Shown: piece by piece, positions 55,997 to 64,000 of the stretch | Position numbering within the stretch: position 1 is the stretch's first letter | Layout of the letters: every line of letters starts with the position of its first letter | NCBI RefSeq assembly: GCF_002102265.1 | Contig: NZ_LQPG01000011.1 | Span: 222,568-286,567, forward strand | From: Mycolicibacter longobardus | Lineage (GTDB): Bacteria; Actinomycetota; Actinomycetes; Mycobacteriales; Mycobacteriaceae | Direction of reading: 5' to 3' | Length of the DNA stretch: 64,000 nt | Notes under the pieces: model-generated | The model's database searches: none | The model's input: the letters and a program-made list of their open reading frames with translations, nothing else | What the model was told of the DNA's origin: nothing | Program-made: the position numbers and the translations under genes

Positions 55997-58345
55997 GTGA
56001 CTATGTCGGTCGTCAAGTCGCTGAGCGATCTCCGAGCAGCAGATGCCGGCTTCGGCGGTGGCAAGGGCGCTCATCTCGGGGAACTGCTCACGGCCGGGCT
56101 TCCGGTACCGGATGGATTCGTCATCGGGGTCCCGGCCTACGTGGGAGCCGTGACTGCGGACCGGGTCGCGGCGCCGTCGGGCGAGCTACGCGACGAGATT
56201 GTGGCCAACTATCAGGCCATGGGCCACGACGTCGCCGTGGCGGTCCGTTCTTCGGCCGTGGCCGAGGACGGCGCGACTGCCTCGCACGCGGGAATCTACG
56301 AGACGGTTCTCAACGTCAAGGGCGTCGCACAACTGCTTGAGGCCGTTCGGCGCTGCTGGGCTTCGATGTCTTCGCAGCAGGCCCAGTTGTACAGCGGCGC
56401 TAGGGGATTGGTTCCGGAAGAATCCGGGATGGCGGTGGTGGTGCAGCGCCAGATCGCCGCAGCATGTGCCGGTGTCGTCTTCACCGCGGATCCCCTGGGC
56501 GGCGGTGCGGACCGGCTGTTCCTCGAATCCGCCGGCGGGCCGGGGGAGAACGTCGTCGCAGGGCTGGTCACACCGGACCGCATCGTCGTCGACAAGGGCT
56601 CGATGGACATCGTGGCGGCCCTGGAATCCACCGCTGCGCGTCCGGTGCTGTCCGAGCAGCAGATTCGCGAGATCGCGCGGCACGCGATACGGATCGAGGA
56701 ATGGTACGGCCGCCCCCAGGACATCGAGTGGGCCTTCGACGAGCAGGGGAGGGTCTGGATTCTGCAGGCACGCCCGATCACCGCGTTCGAAACGCTGGAG
56801 GCCAGAGCGAGAGCGGTTGAGTTCTACGATCCGCCGCGTCCACCCGAAAGCCGTTGGACCCGTGTGAATATCGCTGAGGCCCTGCCCGGTGTGCCGGCGC
56901 CCCTTACCTGGTCGGTGTGGCGGCCGGGACTCGGCGGCGGGCAGCGCGAATGCCAGATCCAGCTTGGCGTGGTGTCCAAACGTGACGACGGTCCGCTGCC
57001 GTTCGTCACCCTGGCGCAGGGTTGGCCGGTGTTGTCCGTCGATCTGCTCCTGAGTCAAGTCGCCCGAATTCCCCGAATGGATCCCAGCGCGTTCAGTGAG
57101 CAGATCCTCGGTGCGGCACAACAGGTGGACGATGCACCGCTGCTGGCGAGGGTTGCGACCGCGTTGCGGATGGCCGCGCGAGCACCGATCACCCTGGCAC
57201 TGCTGAATCGTCGACTTCGGGCCGTGAGCCGGACCTCGCGGAGGGCGTGGCAGCGGGACGCCTGGCGGCCGCCCGCGGATCCGGTCGCTCTGCTGACGGA
57301 GGCCGCGGCGCGCTTCAAACAGACCATGACGGTCCACGCCGTGCAGACCTATGTGTGCCAGGGGCTCTACCAGGCTGTCGAGCTGATTGCCGGCGGCGCG
57401 ACTATCCATCTGCTCTCCGGAGGCGGTGACCTCCCCGAGGCCCGACTGGCCCGGGACCTGTGGATGCTGGCCCTCGGACGGATCAGCTTGGAGCACTTTC
57501 TGTTTGAGCACGGATTCCACGGGCCGGACGAGGGCGAGATCGCAGCTGCTTCGTGGCGGCAGAACCCCGAACCGGTTCTGCAATCCGTACGGATGATGGC
57601 TGACGGTGATGGATCGCGTGATCCCGGTGCCGCGATGGCCCGCCGGCGTCAGGAACGATTCCAGGCAGAGGCCGCGCTGTGCGCAGCCCTGCCACGCTCG
57701 CGCCGCAGGGCGGTGACACGTCTGATCGCCATGACCAGCAAAGCGTTGGTCAGCCGGGAGATCGGTAAGGCGACATTCCTGCAGGACCTCGATGTCGCTC
57801 GCCACGCGGTGTCTTTCCTGGGCGACGATGCGGTCTGGCACACGCTCGAAGAACTCCGGGAGAACGTGCGGCCGTCCTCGGCGGATATCCTTGCCCGGCA
57901 ACATGTCCGGTCGCGGTTCGCCGCGCAGGAGCCGCCGCTGTCCTTCGTCGGGGATCTGCGCCAGCGGCCGTCCGGCGACAGCGCCGGCGTGCCGTCGGTC
58001 GTCGCCGGAATCAGCGCGAGCCCGGGCCGCGCCCGCGGACGGGCACGGGTGGTGACCAACCCCGCCACGACCGTCGACCTCGGCGCCGGCGACGTGCTGA
58101 TCGCGCGGACCACCGATCCGTCGTGGGTGATGCGGTTCATGGCGGTGGCCGGAATGGCGATCGACGTGGGCGGAACCCTGTCCCACGCGGCGATCATCGC
58201 GCGAGAGCTCGGAATCCCGTGCGTGATCGGGACGGGCAACGGAACCCAGGTCATCCCCGATGGCGCGCTGGTGGAGATCGACGGAGCCCAGGGCGCCGTG
58301 CGGGTTCTCGACGTGCCGACTACCGGTCGATCCGAAATCGCCTGA
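55997..58345 (+). CDS. PEP/pyruvate-binding phosphotransferase, rifampin-phosphotransferase-like
   Basis: A 782-aa three-domain enzyme: an N-terminal ATP-grasp (residues 1-270: FGGGKGAHLGEL, VAVRSSAVAEDG, VVVQRQIAAACAGVVFTADP, IEWAFDEQGRVWILQARPI), a middle variable domain (about 290-690), and a C-terminal swivelling domain with phospho-His in GGTLSHAAIIARELGIPCVI near 725. This ATP-x-His layout, without a C-terminal PEP TIM barrel, is that of rifampin phosphotransferase and phosphoenolpyruvate-synthase-like relatives. It may use ATP to phosphorylate a bound compound. The substrate cannot be told from sequence. GTG start; ATG 56003 is an alternative. Confidence 0.8.
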   Translation: MTMSVVKSLSDLRAADAGFGGGKGAHLGELLTAGLPVPDGFVIGVPAYVGAVTADRVAAPSGELRDEIVANYQAMGHDVAVAVRSSAVAEDGATASHAGIYETVLNVKGVAQLLEAVRRCWASMSSQQAQLYSGARGLVPEESGMAVVVQRQIAAACAGVVFTADPLGGGADRLFLESAGGPGENVVAGLVTPDRIVVDKGSMDIVAALESTAARPVLSEQQIREIARHAIRIEEWYGRPQDIEWAFDEQGRVWILQARPITAFETLEARARAVEFYDPPRPPESRWTRVNIAEALPGVPAPLTWSVWRPGLGGGQRECQIQLGVVSKRDDGPLPFVTLAQGWPVLSVDLLLSQVARIPRMDPSAFSEQILGAAQQVDDAPLLARVATALRMAARAPITLALLNRRLRAVSRTSRRAWQRDAWRPPADPVALLTEAAARFKQTMTVHAVQTYVCQGLYQAVELIAGGATIHLLSGGGDLPEARLARDLWMLALGRISLEHFLFEHGFHGPDEGEIAAASWRQNPEPVLQSVRMMADGDGSRDPGAAMARRRQERFQAEAALCAALPRSRRRAVTRLIAMTSKALVSREIGKATFLQDLDVARHAVSFLGDDAVWHTLEELRENVRPSSADILARQHVRSRFAAQEPPLSFVGDLRQRPSGDSAGVPSVVAGISASPGRARGRARVVTNPATTVDLGAGDVLIARTTDPSWVMRFMAVAGMAIDVGGTLSHAAIIARELGIPCVIGTGNGTQVIPDGALVEIDGAQGAVRVLDVPTTGRSEIA

Positions 58346-58430
58346 CCCGGCGGCCTCCGCTAACCTCTCAACCCGTGGCGGGTATCCACGAGTCGCCGGT
58401 GTCCAATTCGGTTGATCGGCCATCGCGCTC

Positions 58431-59141
58431 ATGACCGTGTCGGCTGCCGTCATCATGATGGTCACCTTGGTCGGCCTGTGGGTCCGGCGCCACACCTGGC
58501 GCTACCACTGGGAGGTCCAACCCAGCGTCATCCTCGGTCTGCAAACGGTCGCGACCATGCTGCTGACACCGTGGGCGGCGACGATGCTCGGGCCGTGGTT
58601 GCATCGGGTATTGGGGCTGTGGAACGTCACCGGCCTGGTCGGCATGCTGGGCGTACTGCTGACCGGGGTGGCCATGATCGCCCACCTGTTGTCGCGGTTA
58701 ACCCTGGACAGCCACGGCGAAGTCTTCGGTCGCCGCGTGGGTGCGGCGCTGAGCTTCGGACTCCCGCTGTTGGTCGGCGCATTCGTCGTCGGCCACGCCG
58801 GGTACGAACCTGTCCGGCAGATCTTCGACGCCCGCGGCCCGCGATTCGCAGCTTTCTGGGCGGTGCTGGGCGGGCTGTTCGTCTACCTGGGGTACTACTC
58901 CAGCCGGCTGCTGCTGATCATCCGGGCCGATCCCCGCTCCAAGCGGGCCGCGGAGCTGTACCTGGTCTGGGCCGGGTGCGGTTTCGGCATTGCCGGTTGC
59001 GTGTGGGTCACCGCGTTGTTCGGCAGCAATGTCTGCGTGCCCGCATGGACCTTCGGGTGCATCGGAACGGTCGCGTCCACCTGGGCGTCGATCGGGTCCT
59101 GGCGGGCCAAACGGCGCACGTTCGTCGAAGCCGGCGGTTAG
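58431..59141 (+). CDS. multi-pass membrane protein, unknown
   Basis: A 236-aa protein with about six hydrophobic helices: VSAAVIMMVTLVGLWV, VILGLQTVATMLLTPWAA, VTGLVGMLGVLLTGVAMIA, AALSFGLPLLVGAFVVGHA, FAAFWAVLGGLFVYLGYY and AGCGFGIAGCVWVTALF. A cytoplasmic-looking basic tail SWRAKRRTF follows. No family recognised. It is 85 nt downstream of the phosphotransferase gene and may be co-transcribed. Confidence 0.65.
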   Translation: MTVSAAVIMMVTLVGLWVRRHTWRYHWEVQPSVILGLQTVATMLLTPWAATMLGPWLHRVLGLWNVTGLVGMLGVLLTGVAMIAHLLSRLTLDSHGEVFGRRVGAALSFGLPLLVGAFVVGHAGYEPVRQIFDARGPRFAAFWAVLGGLFVYLGYYSSRLLLIIRADPRSKRAAELYLVWAGCGFGIAGCVWVTALFGSNVCVPAWTFGCIGTVASTWASIGSWRAKRRTFVEAGG

Positions 59142-59193
59142 GGAGGCTCGACGGAGGAGTGCCAAAGCTGGACCGCCGTAATGGCCCCGGCGG

Positions 59194-59439
59194 TTAGCGA
59201 AGGATCCGGAAGCGTTTGGTCCGGGCGCCTGCGCCGGACGCGAGTTCGACCCGGCTGTGCGGAACACCGAAATGCTCGGCGAGGACCCGGACGACAGCGG
59301 CGTTCGCCTTGCCGTCCACGGCGGGCTCACGCACGTAGACCGTCAGCTGGCCGTCGGCGTCGGTCTCCACCAGGGGCCCCTTGCGGCTGCCCGGTTTGAC
59401 CCTGACGACGACGGTTCTGGGCTCGTCCATGTCCGCCAT
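59194..59439 (-). CDS. DUF167 family (YggU-like) protein
   Basis: An 81-aa small alpha/beta protein with the full DUF167 pattern: VVVRVKPGSRKGPLVET, LTVYVREPAVDGKANAAVV, LAEHFGVPHSRVELASGAGA and the terminal RTKRFRIL. Its function is unknown. It is the last gene of the minus-strand block with the thiolase pair (17-nt gap). Confidence 0.88.
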   Translation of the reverse strand: MADMDEPRTVVVRVKPGSRKGPLVETDADGQLTVYVREPAVDGKANAAVVRVLAEHFGVPHSRVELASGAGARTKRFRILR

Positions 59440-59455
59440 TCTGGCGGCGGGCGCG

Positions 59456-60655
59456 CTAGCGGGCGACGATCACCGACGAGCCGTGGCCGAACAGGCCCTG
59501 GTTGGCCGTCACACCCACCTTGGCGCCTTCGACCTGCCGGCCGGTGGCTTGGCCGCGGAGCTGCCAGGTGAGCTCACACACCTGGGCGATCGCCTGTGCC
59601 GGGATCGCCTCGCCGAAGCAGGCCAGCCCTCCGGACGGGTTGACCGGCACCCGCCCACCGATGGTGGTGGCGCCGCTGCGCAGCAGCTGCTCGCCCTCGC
59701 CCTTGGCGCACAGGCCCAGATGCTCGTACCAGTCGATCTCCAGCGCGGTGGACAGGTCGTAGACCTCGGCCAGGCTGACGTCCTCCGGGCCGATCCCGGC
59801 CTCGGCATAGGCCGCGTCCAGGATCTGATCCTTGAACACCCGCTCCGGCGCGGCCACCACAGCGGTGGAATCCGTTGCGATGTCCGGAAGTTCGGGCAGG
59901 TGCTGCGGGTACCGCGGGGTGACGGTGGACACCGCCCGCACCGACGGCACACCCTCGAGCGAACCGAGGTGCTTCTTCGCGAAGTCCGCGCTGGCCACGA
60001 TCAGCGCGGCCGCACCGTCGGAGGTGGCGCAGATGTCGAGCTGGCGCAGCGGGTCGGAGACCACCGGGCTGGCCAGCACGTCCTCGACCGCGGATTCCTT
60101 GCGGTAGCGGGCATTCGGGTTGGAAAGCCCGTGCCGAGAGTTCTTCACCTTTACCTGGGCGAAGTCCTCGGAGGTGGCGCCGTAGAGGTCCATCCGGCGC
60201 CGCGCCAGCAGCGCGAAGTACACCGGGTTCATCGCCCCGATCAGGTGGAACCGCTGCCAGTCGGGGTCGTTCTTGCGCTCACCGCCGACCGGGGCGAACG
60301 CGCCCTTGGGGGTGGTGTCGGCGCCGATCACCAGGGCGACGTCGCAGAACCCGGCCAGGATCTGGGCCCGGGCGCTCTGCAGGGCCTGCGACCCGGAGGC
60401 GCAGGCGGCGTAGCTCGACGACACCGGAACCCCGTTCCAGCCCAACTTCTGGGCGAACGTCGAGCCGGCGATGAAACCGGGGTAGCCGTTGCGGATGGTG
60501 TCCGCCCCGGCGATGAATTGGATCTGCTGAGCGTTCAGGCCGGCGTCGGCCAGCGCGGCGCGGGCGGCGACCACGCCGTACTCGGTGAAGTCGCGGCCCC
60601 ACTTGCCCCACGGGTGCATGCCCGCACCCAGGATGTACAGCGGTTGGGGAGTCAT
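59456..60655 (-). CDS. thiolase-fold lipid-transfer/acetyltransferase-type protein (Rv1627c-like)
   Basis: A 399-aa thiolase-superfamily protein, from ATG 60655 overlapping the upstream stop as ATGA. Landmarks are YAACASGSQALQSARAQI (nucleophile Cys region, as in SCP2-thiolases/lipid-transfer proteins), CATSDGAAALIVAS, VNPSGGLACFGEAIPA and VTANQGLFGHGSSVIV. It forms a typical pair with a Zn-ribbon/OB-fold partner (upstream gene), as in steroid side-chain aldolase or thiolase complexes. It corresponds to Rv1627c. Confidence 0.88.
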   Translation of the reverse strand: MTPQPLYILGAGMHPWGKWGRDFTEYGVVAARAALADAGLNAQQIQFIAGADTIRNGYPGFIAGSTFAQKLGWNGVPVSSSYAACASGSQALQSARAQILAGFCDVALVIGADTTPKGAFAPVGGERKNDPDWQRFHLIGAMNPVYFALLARRRMDLYGATSEDFAQVKVKNSRHGLSNPNARYRKESAVEDVLASPVVSDPLRQLDICATSDGAAALIVASADFAKKHLGSLEGVPSVRAVSTVTPRYPQHLPELPDIATDSTAVVAAPERVFKDQILDAAYAEAGIGPEDVSLAEVYDLSTALEIDWYEHLGLCAKGEGEQLLRSGATTIGGRVPVNPSGGLACFGEAIPAQAIAQVCELTWQLRGQATGRQVEGAKVGVTANQGLFGHGSSVIVAR

Positions 60656-61095
60656 GCGCCCACCTTCTTCCACGCGTAGACCGTGCGCGTCGCGCCGTCG
60701 TCGTCGGTGTAGAGCGGCATGGTGGTCAGTTCCATCTCCATGCCGACCTTCAGGTCCGCGGCCAGCGTGCCCTCGACGACCTTGCCCAGCACGATCAGGC
60801 CTTCATCGGCAAGCTCCACCGCGGCGATCGCGAACGGCTCGAACGGATCGGACGGCGGGTAGGGGGCCGGCGGCAGGTACCGGTTCTCGGTGTAGCTCCA
60901 GATTTTGCCGCGCCGCGACAGCGCGACCGGCTCCAGCGCGTCGCCGTCGCAAGCCGGGCTGGGGCAGTTGTTCTCACGCGGCGGGAACACATAGGTGCCG
61001 CACTGCGGACACTTGGCGCCGATCAGATGGGGGAGGCCGGCGTCGTCAGTGGCGAACCACCCGTCGATCGCGGGCTGCGAGGCTACTTCTGGCAC
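60652..61095 (-). CDS. Zn-ribbon/OB-fold (DUF35) partner protein (Rv1628c-like)
   Basis: From GTG 61095 the product is 147 aa: an N-terminal zinc ribbon (AKCPQCGTYVFPPRENNCP with the fourth Cys in PAC), then an OB-fold acyl-CoA-binding-associated domain (RRGKIWSYTENRYLPPAPY, FAIAAVELADEGLIVLGKV, MELTTMPLY). DUF35 proteins bind thiolase partners such as the following gene. Longer frames upstream overlap polA and are rejected. It corresponds to Rv1628c. Confidence 0.85.
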   Translation of the reverse strand: MPEVASQPAIDGWFATDDAGLPHLIGAKCPQCGTYVFPPRENNCPSPACDGDALEPVALSRRGKIWSYTENRYLPPAPYPPSDPFEPFAIAAVELADEGLIVLGKVVEGTLAADLKVGMEMELTTMPLYTDDDGATRTVYAWKKVGA

Positions 61096-61191
61096 CCGGT
61101 CAGCGTACCCAACCTGGGCGGCAAAACTGAAACGTGTTGCAATTCTGCCGGCGTCAACGGGTGTCGGTACCGGGTGCATAGAGTTGGGTCC

Positions 61192-63894
61192 GTGAGCCCA
61201 GATCAGACCAAACCGACGCTGCTGCTTCTGGACGGAAACTCGCTGGCGTACCGGGCCTTCTACGCGCTGCCCGCGGAGAACTTCAAGACCCGCAGCGGCC
61301 TGACCACCAACGCCGTCTACGGGTTCACCGCCATGCTGATCAACCTGCTGCGCGACGAAGCCCCCACCCACGTCGCTGCCGCCTTCGACGTGTCCCGGCA
61401 GACCTTCCGCTCCGAGCGCTTCCCCGAATACAAGGCGACCCGCTCAAGCACCCCGGACGAGTTCCGCGGCCAGATCGACATCACCAAGGAAGTCCTCAAC
61501 GCACTGGGCATCACCACGCTGTCCGAGCCCGGCTATGAGGCCGACGACCTGATCGCCACACTGGCCACCCAGGCCGACAGCGAGGGCTACCGGGTGCTGG
61601 TGGTCACCGGTGACCGCGACGCGCTGCAACTGGTCAACGACAACGTGACCGTGCTCTACCCGCGCAAGGGTGTCAGCGACCTGACCCGGTTCACCCCGGA
61701 CGCCGTCGTCGAGAAGTACGGCCTGACCCCGGCGCAGTACCCGGACTTCGCCGCGCTGCGCGGCGACCCCAGCGACAACCTGCCGGGCATCCCCGGGGTG
61801 GGGGAGAAGACCGCCTCGAAGTGGATCGTCGAATACGGATCCCTGCAGGGACTGGTGGACCAGGTCGACACCGTCAAGGGCAAGGTCGGAGATGCGTTGC
61901 GCGCCAACCTGTCCACCGTGATCCTCAACCGTGAGCTCACCGACCTGGTGCGCAACGTCCCACTGGCCCAGACGCCGGACACCCTGCGGATGCTGCCCTG
62001 GGACCGCGAGCAGATCCATCAGCTCTTCGACGACCTCGAGTTCCGGGTGCTGCGCGACCGGCTTTTCGAGACGCTCTCCACCGCTGGGGGCACCGTGCCC
62101 GAGGCCGAGGAGGGCTTCGAGGTGCGCGGCGGTGCCCTGGAACCGGGAACGGTCGCGGCCTGGCTGGCCGAGCACGCCGCCGACGGACGCCGGGCCGGAC
62201 TGGCGGTCATCGGCAGCCACCGCAGCTACGACAGCGACGTGACCGCGCTGGCCCTGGCTTCGGCGGACGGGGAAGGCGGCTACATCGACACCACGACGCT
62301 GACCGCCGAGGACGAAGCCGCGCTGGGCGCCTGGCTGGCCGATCCGGGCAAACCCAAGGCCCTGCACGAGGCGAAACTGGCCATCCACGACCTGGCCGGG
62401 CGCGGCTGGACCCTGAACGGTGTCACCTGCGACACCGCGCTGGCCGCCTACCTGGTCCGGCCCGGCCAGCGCAGCTTCAGTCTCGACGACCTCTCGGTTC
62501 GCTACCTGCGCCGGGAGTTGCGGGCCGAATCCGAAGAGCAACAACAGCTCTCGCTGCTCGACGACACCGAAGGCATCGATGACCAAGCGGTGCAGACCGC
62601 GATCCTGCGGGCCCGGGCCGTCACCGACCTGGCCGACGCCCTCGACGCCGAACTGGCCCGCATCGACTCGGCCGTCCTGCTCGACGACATCGAGCTGCCG
62701 CTGCAGCGGGTGCTGGCCGAGCTGGAGCACGCCGGGATCGCCGTCGACCTCGACCGGCTCGGCGAGCTGCAGAGCCGGTTCGGCGACCAGATCCGCGACG
62801 CCGCCGAAGCCGCTTACGCGGTGATCGGCAAGCAGATCAACCTCGGATCGCCCAAGCAGCTGCAGGTGGTGCTCTTCGACGAGCTGGGCATGCCTAAGAC
62901 CAAGAAGACCAAGACCGGCTATACCACCGACGCCGACGCGCTGCAGACCCTGTTCGACAAGACCGGCCATCCGTTCCTGGAACACCTGCTGACCCATCGC
63001 GATGTCACCCGTCTGAAGGTGACCGTCGACGGGCTGCTCAAGTCGGTGGCCTCCGATGGGCGGATTCACACCACGCTGAACCAGACCATCGCGGCGACCG
63101 GCCGGCTGTCGTCGACCGATCCCAACCTGCAGAACATCCCGATTCGCACCGACGCCGGCCGGCAGATTCGCGACGCCTTCGTGGTCGGGCCCGGCTACCC
63201 CGAGCTGATGACGGTCGACTACAGCCAGATCGAGATGCGCATCATGGCGCACCTGTCGGCCGATGAGGGCCTCATCGAGGCGTTCAACACCGGCGAAGAC
63301 CTGCACTCGTTCGTCGGTTCGCGGGCGTTCTCGGTGCCGATCGACGAGGTGACGCCGGATATGCGCCGGCGGGTCAAGGCGATGTCCTACGGTCTGGCCT
63401 ACGGGTTGAGCGCCTACGGCCTGGCCTCCCAGCTCAAGATCTCCACCGAAGAGGCCAAAGAGCAGATGGACGCCTACTTCGACCGGTTCGGACGGGTCCG
63501 TGACTACCTGCACGAGGTGGTCGAGCAGGCCCGCAAGGACGGCTACACCTCCACCGTGTTGGGCCGGCGGCGCTACCTGCCGGAGCTGGACAGCAGCAAC
63601 CGTCAGGTCCGGGAGTCCGCCGAGCGGGCCGCGCTCAACGCGCCGATCCAGGGCAGTGCGGCCGACATCATCAAGGTCGCGATGATCAACGTCGACAAGG
63701 CTCTCAAGACCTCCGGTCTGCGGTCGCGGATGCTGCTGCAGGTGCACGACGAACTGCTCTTCGAGGTGGCAGAGGGCGAACGCGAGCCCTTGGAGGAGCT
63801 GGTGCGCGACAAGATGGGCAGCGCGTATCCGCTCAGCGTGCCGCTGGAGGTCGCGGTCGGCTACGGGCGCAGTTGGGACGCCGCCGCGCACTGA
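61192..63894 (+). CDS. polA: DNA polymerase I
   Basis: A 900-aa polymerase acting in repair and Okazaki processing. N-terminal 5'-3' exonuclease (1-290: LLLLDGNSLAYRAFYALP, EADDLIATLA, GDRDALQLV, DNLPGIPGVGEKTA). Middle domain with a degenerate 3'-5' exonuclease (about 305-490). C-terminal polymerase with motif A VDYSQIEMRI, motif B RRRVKAMSYGLAYGLSAYG and motif C LQVHDELLFEV. GTG 61192 is taken as the start; upstream frame overlaps the Zn-ribbon gene. It corresponds to Rv1629. Confidence 0.96.
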   Translation: MSPDQTKPTLLLLDGNSLAYRAFYALPAENFKTRSGLTTNAVYGFTAMLINLLRDEAPTHVAAAFDVSRQTFRSERFPEYKATRSSTPDEFRGQIDITKEVLNALGITTLSEPGYEADDLIATLATQADSEGYRVLVVTGDRDALQLVNDNVTVLYPRKGVSDLTRFTPDAVVEKYGLTPAQYPDFAALRGDPSDNLPGIPGVGEKTASKWIVEYGSLQGLVDQVDTVKGKVGDALRANLSTVILNRELTDLVRNVPLAQTPDTLRMLPWDREQIHQLFDDLEFRVLRDRLFETLSTAGGTVPEAEEGFEVRGGALEPGTVAAWLAEHAADGRRAGLAVIGSHRSYDSDVTALALASADGEGGYIDTTTLTAEDEAALGAWLADPGKPKALHEAKLAIHDLAGRGWTLNGVTCDTALAAYLVRPGQRSFSLDDLSVRYLRRELRAESEEQQQLSLLDDTEGIDDQAVQTAILRARAVTDLADALDAELARIDSAVLLDDIELPLQRVLAELEHAGIAVDLDRLGELQSRFGDQIRDAAEAAYAVIGKQINLGSPKQLQVVLFDELGMPKTKKTKTGYTTDADALQTLFDKTGHPFLEHLLTHRDVTRLKVTVDGLLKSVASDGRIHTTLNQTIAATGRLSSTDPNLQNIPIRTDAGRQIRDAFVVGPGYPELMTVDYSQIEMRIMAHLSADEGLIEAFNTGEDLHSFVGSRAFSVPIDEVTPDMRRRVKAMSYGLAYGLSAYGLASQLKISTEEAKEQMDAYFDRFGRVRDYLHEVVEQARKDGYTSTVLGRRRYLPELDSSNRQVRESAERAALNAPIQGSAADIIKVAMINVDKALKTSGLRSRMLLQVHDELLFEVAEGEREPLEELVRDKMGSAYPLSVPLEVAVGYGRSWDAAAH

Positions 63895-63939
63895 CCGTCG
63901 CGTTGTCGGCGGTGGCCGGAGTCGTGGAAGCTGCTACAA

Positions 63940-63955
63940 TCGAACGTATGTTCGA
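63940..63955. promoter_or_regulatory. SOS (LexA) box
   Basis: TCGAACGTATGTTCGA is a perfect match to the mycobacterial LexA site (TCGAAC-N4-GTTCGA). The candidate ATG (63948) of the next gene lies inside it. Confidence 0.85.
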
Positions 63956-64000
63956 ACAGTTGTCGAGGGTTCCGTCTGCGGAGTCGATCGCGCGACTCAG
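63948..64000 (+). CDS. 5' end of a gene, possibly a DUF222/13E12-type HNH endonuclease (partial)
   Basis: An ATG at 63948 opens a frame that leaves the window after 17 codons (MFEQLSRVPSAESIARL). Mycobacterial 13E12-repeat/DUF222 HNH genes often begin MF-, carry a LexA box over the start and occur as dispersed repeats, which fits, but 17 residues cannot prove it. Translation would start within the SOS box, suggesting a leaderless or very short leader mRNA under LexA control. Confidence 0.45.
   Translation, partial: MFEQLSRVPSAESIARL

Noticed and set aside
55780..56064. Short minus-strand frames in the AT-rich gap and start of the PEP-enzyme gene
   Set aside because: No ribosome site, no recognisable protein pattern, and overlap with the ATP-grasp N-terminus.

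Overview
The window is high-GC actinobacterial DNA. It almost certainly comes from a non-tuberculous Mycobacterium (Mycolicibacterium-like). The evidence is a complete Pup-proteasome locus (dop-pup-prcB-prcA plus mpa), mycothiol biosynthesis (mshC), Mtb12/LppK-type secreted antigens, a PGRS-repeat protein, WXG100 proteins, DUF3090/SCO1664 genes and a mycobacterial-type SOS box. Gene order from about 16 kb to 51 kb largely follows the Rv2141c-Rv2109c segment of M. tuberculosis, reversed. After about 51 kb the order jumps to a polA neighbourhood (Rv1627c-Rv1629-like). All Rv correspondences are from memory of those families, not from a search.

Layout. (a) 1-7.9 kb is a same-strand catabolic or tailoring operon, often with 4-nt stop/start overlaps: the end of a Baeyer-Villiger monooxygenase (BVMO), a LipR-like esterase, a second BVMO, a cytochrome P450, a transglutaminase-fold protein, an acyl-CoA ligase and an acyl-CoA dehydrogenase. 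It ends in a decapitated BtrH_N-type gene cut off by an IS110-family remnant. (b) About 8.7-16.1 kb is an actinobacterial integrative and conjugative element (AICE): HD protein, NUDIX, HTH/PLD-like regulator, SCO3933-like small protein, TraSA/FtsK translocase, HUH-type Rep, a 65-aa coupled ORF and a large serine integrase. The 3' end of the integrase gene runs into a tRNA-Leu(GAG) gene. (c) 16-36 kb is core metabolism: M20 peptidase, PEBP, pyrD, lppL, uppP, phosphatase, cysQ, mshC, SDR, PAC2, metH behind a candidate SAH riboswitch, HAD, hisE-hisG, thioesterase, Cas4/RecB-like nuclease and trmI. (d) 37-42.3 kb is an inserted type VII secretion toxin island: YbaB-like protein, unknown ORF, two WXG100-like partners, a WXG/nuclease-fold toxin, a HEAT-like immunity protein, a diverged WXG paralogue and an unusual in-frame fusion of an immunity-like domain to a WXG100 domain. 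(e) 42.3-52 kb holds DUF503, LppK, Mtb12, mpa, a TetR/membrane-protein divergent pair with a palindromic operator, DUF2293, dop, pup, prcB, prcA and a GntR regulator. (f) 52-55.5 kb holds a PGRS protein with a signal peptide instead of a PE domain, and a GjpA-like exported protein preceded by a KstR-like box. (g) 56-64 kb holds a rifampin-phosphotransferase/PEP-synthase-like enzyme, a membrane protein, DUF167, a thiolase/Zn-ribbon pair, polA, and the start of a gene whose ATG lies inside a perfect SOS box.

The most interesting candidates for undescribed biology are three. First, the CpnT-like WXG toxin cassette and its neighbouring immunity-WXG fusion (37.8-42.3 kb). Second, the serine-integrase AICE whose integrase gene is completed by the tRNA. 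Third, the metH leader, which reads like an SAH-sensing ON switch that frees the ribosome site.
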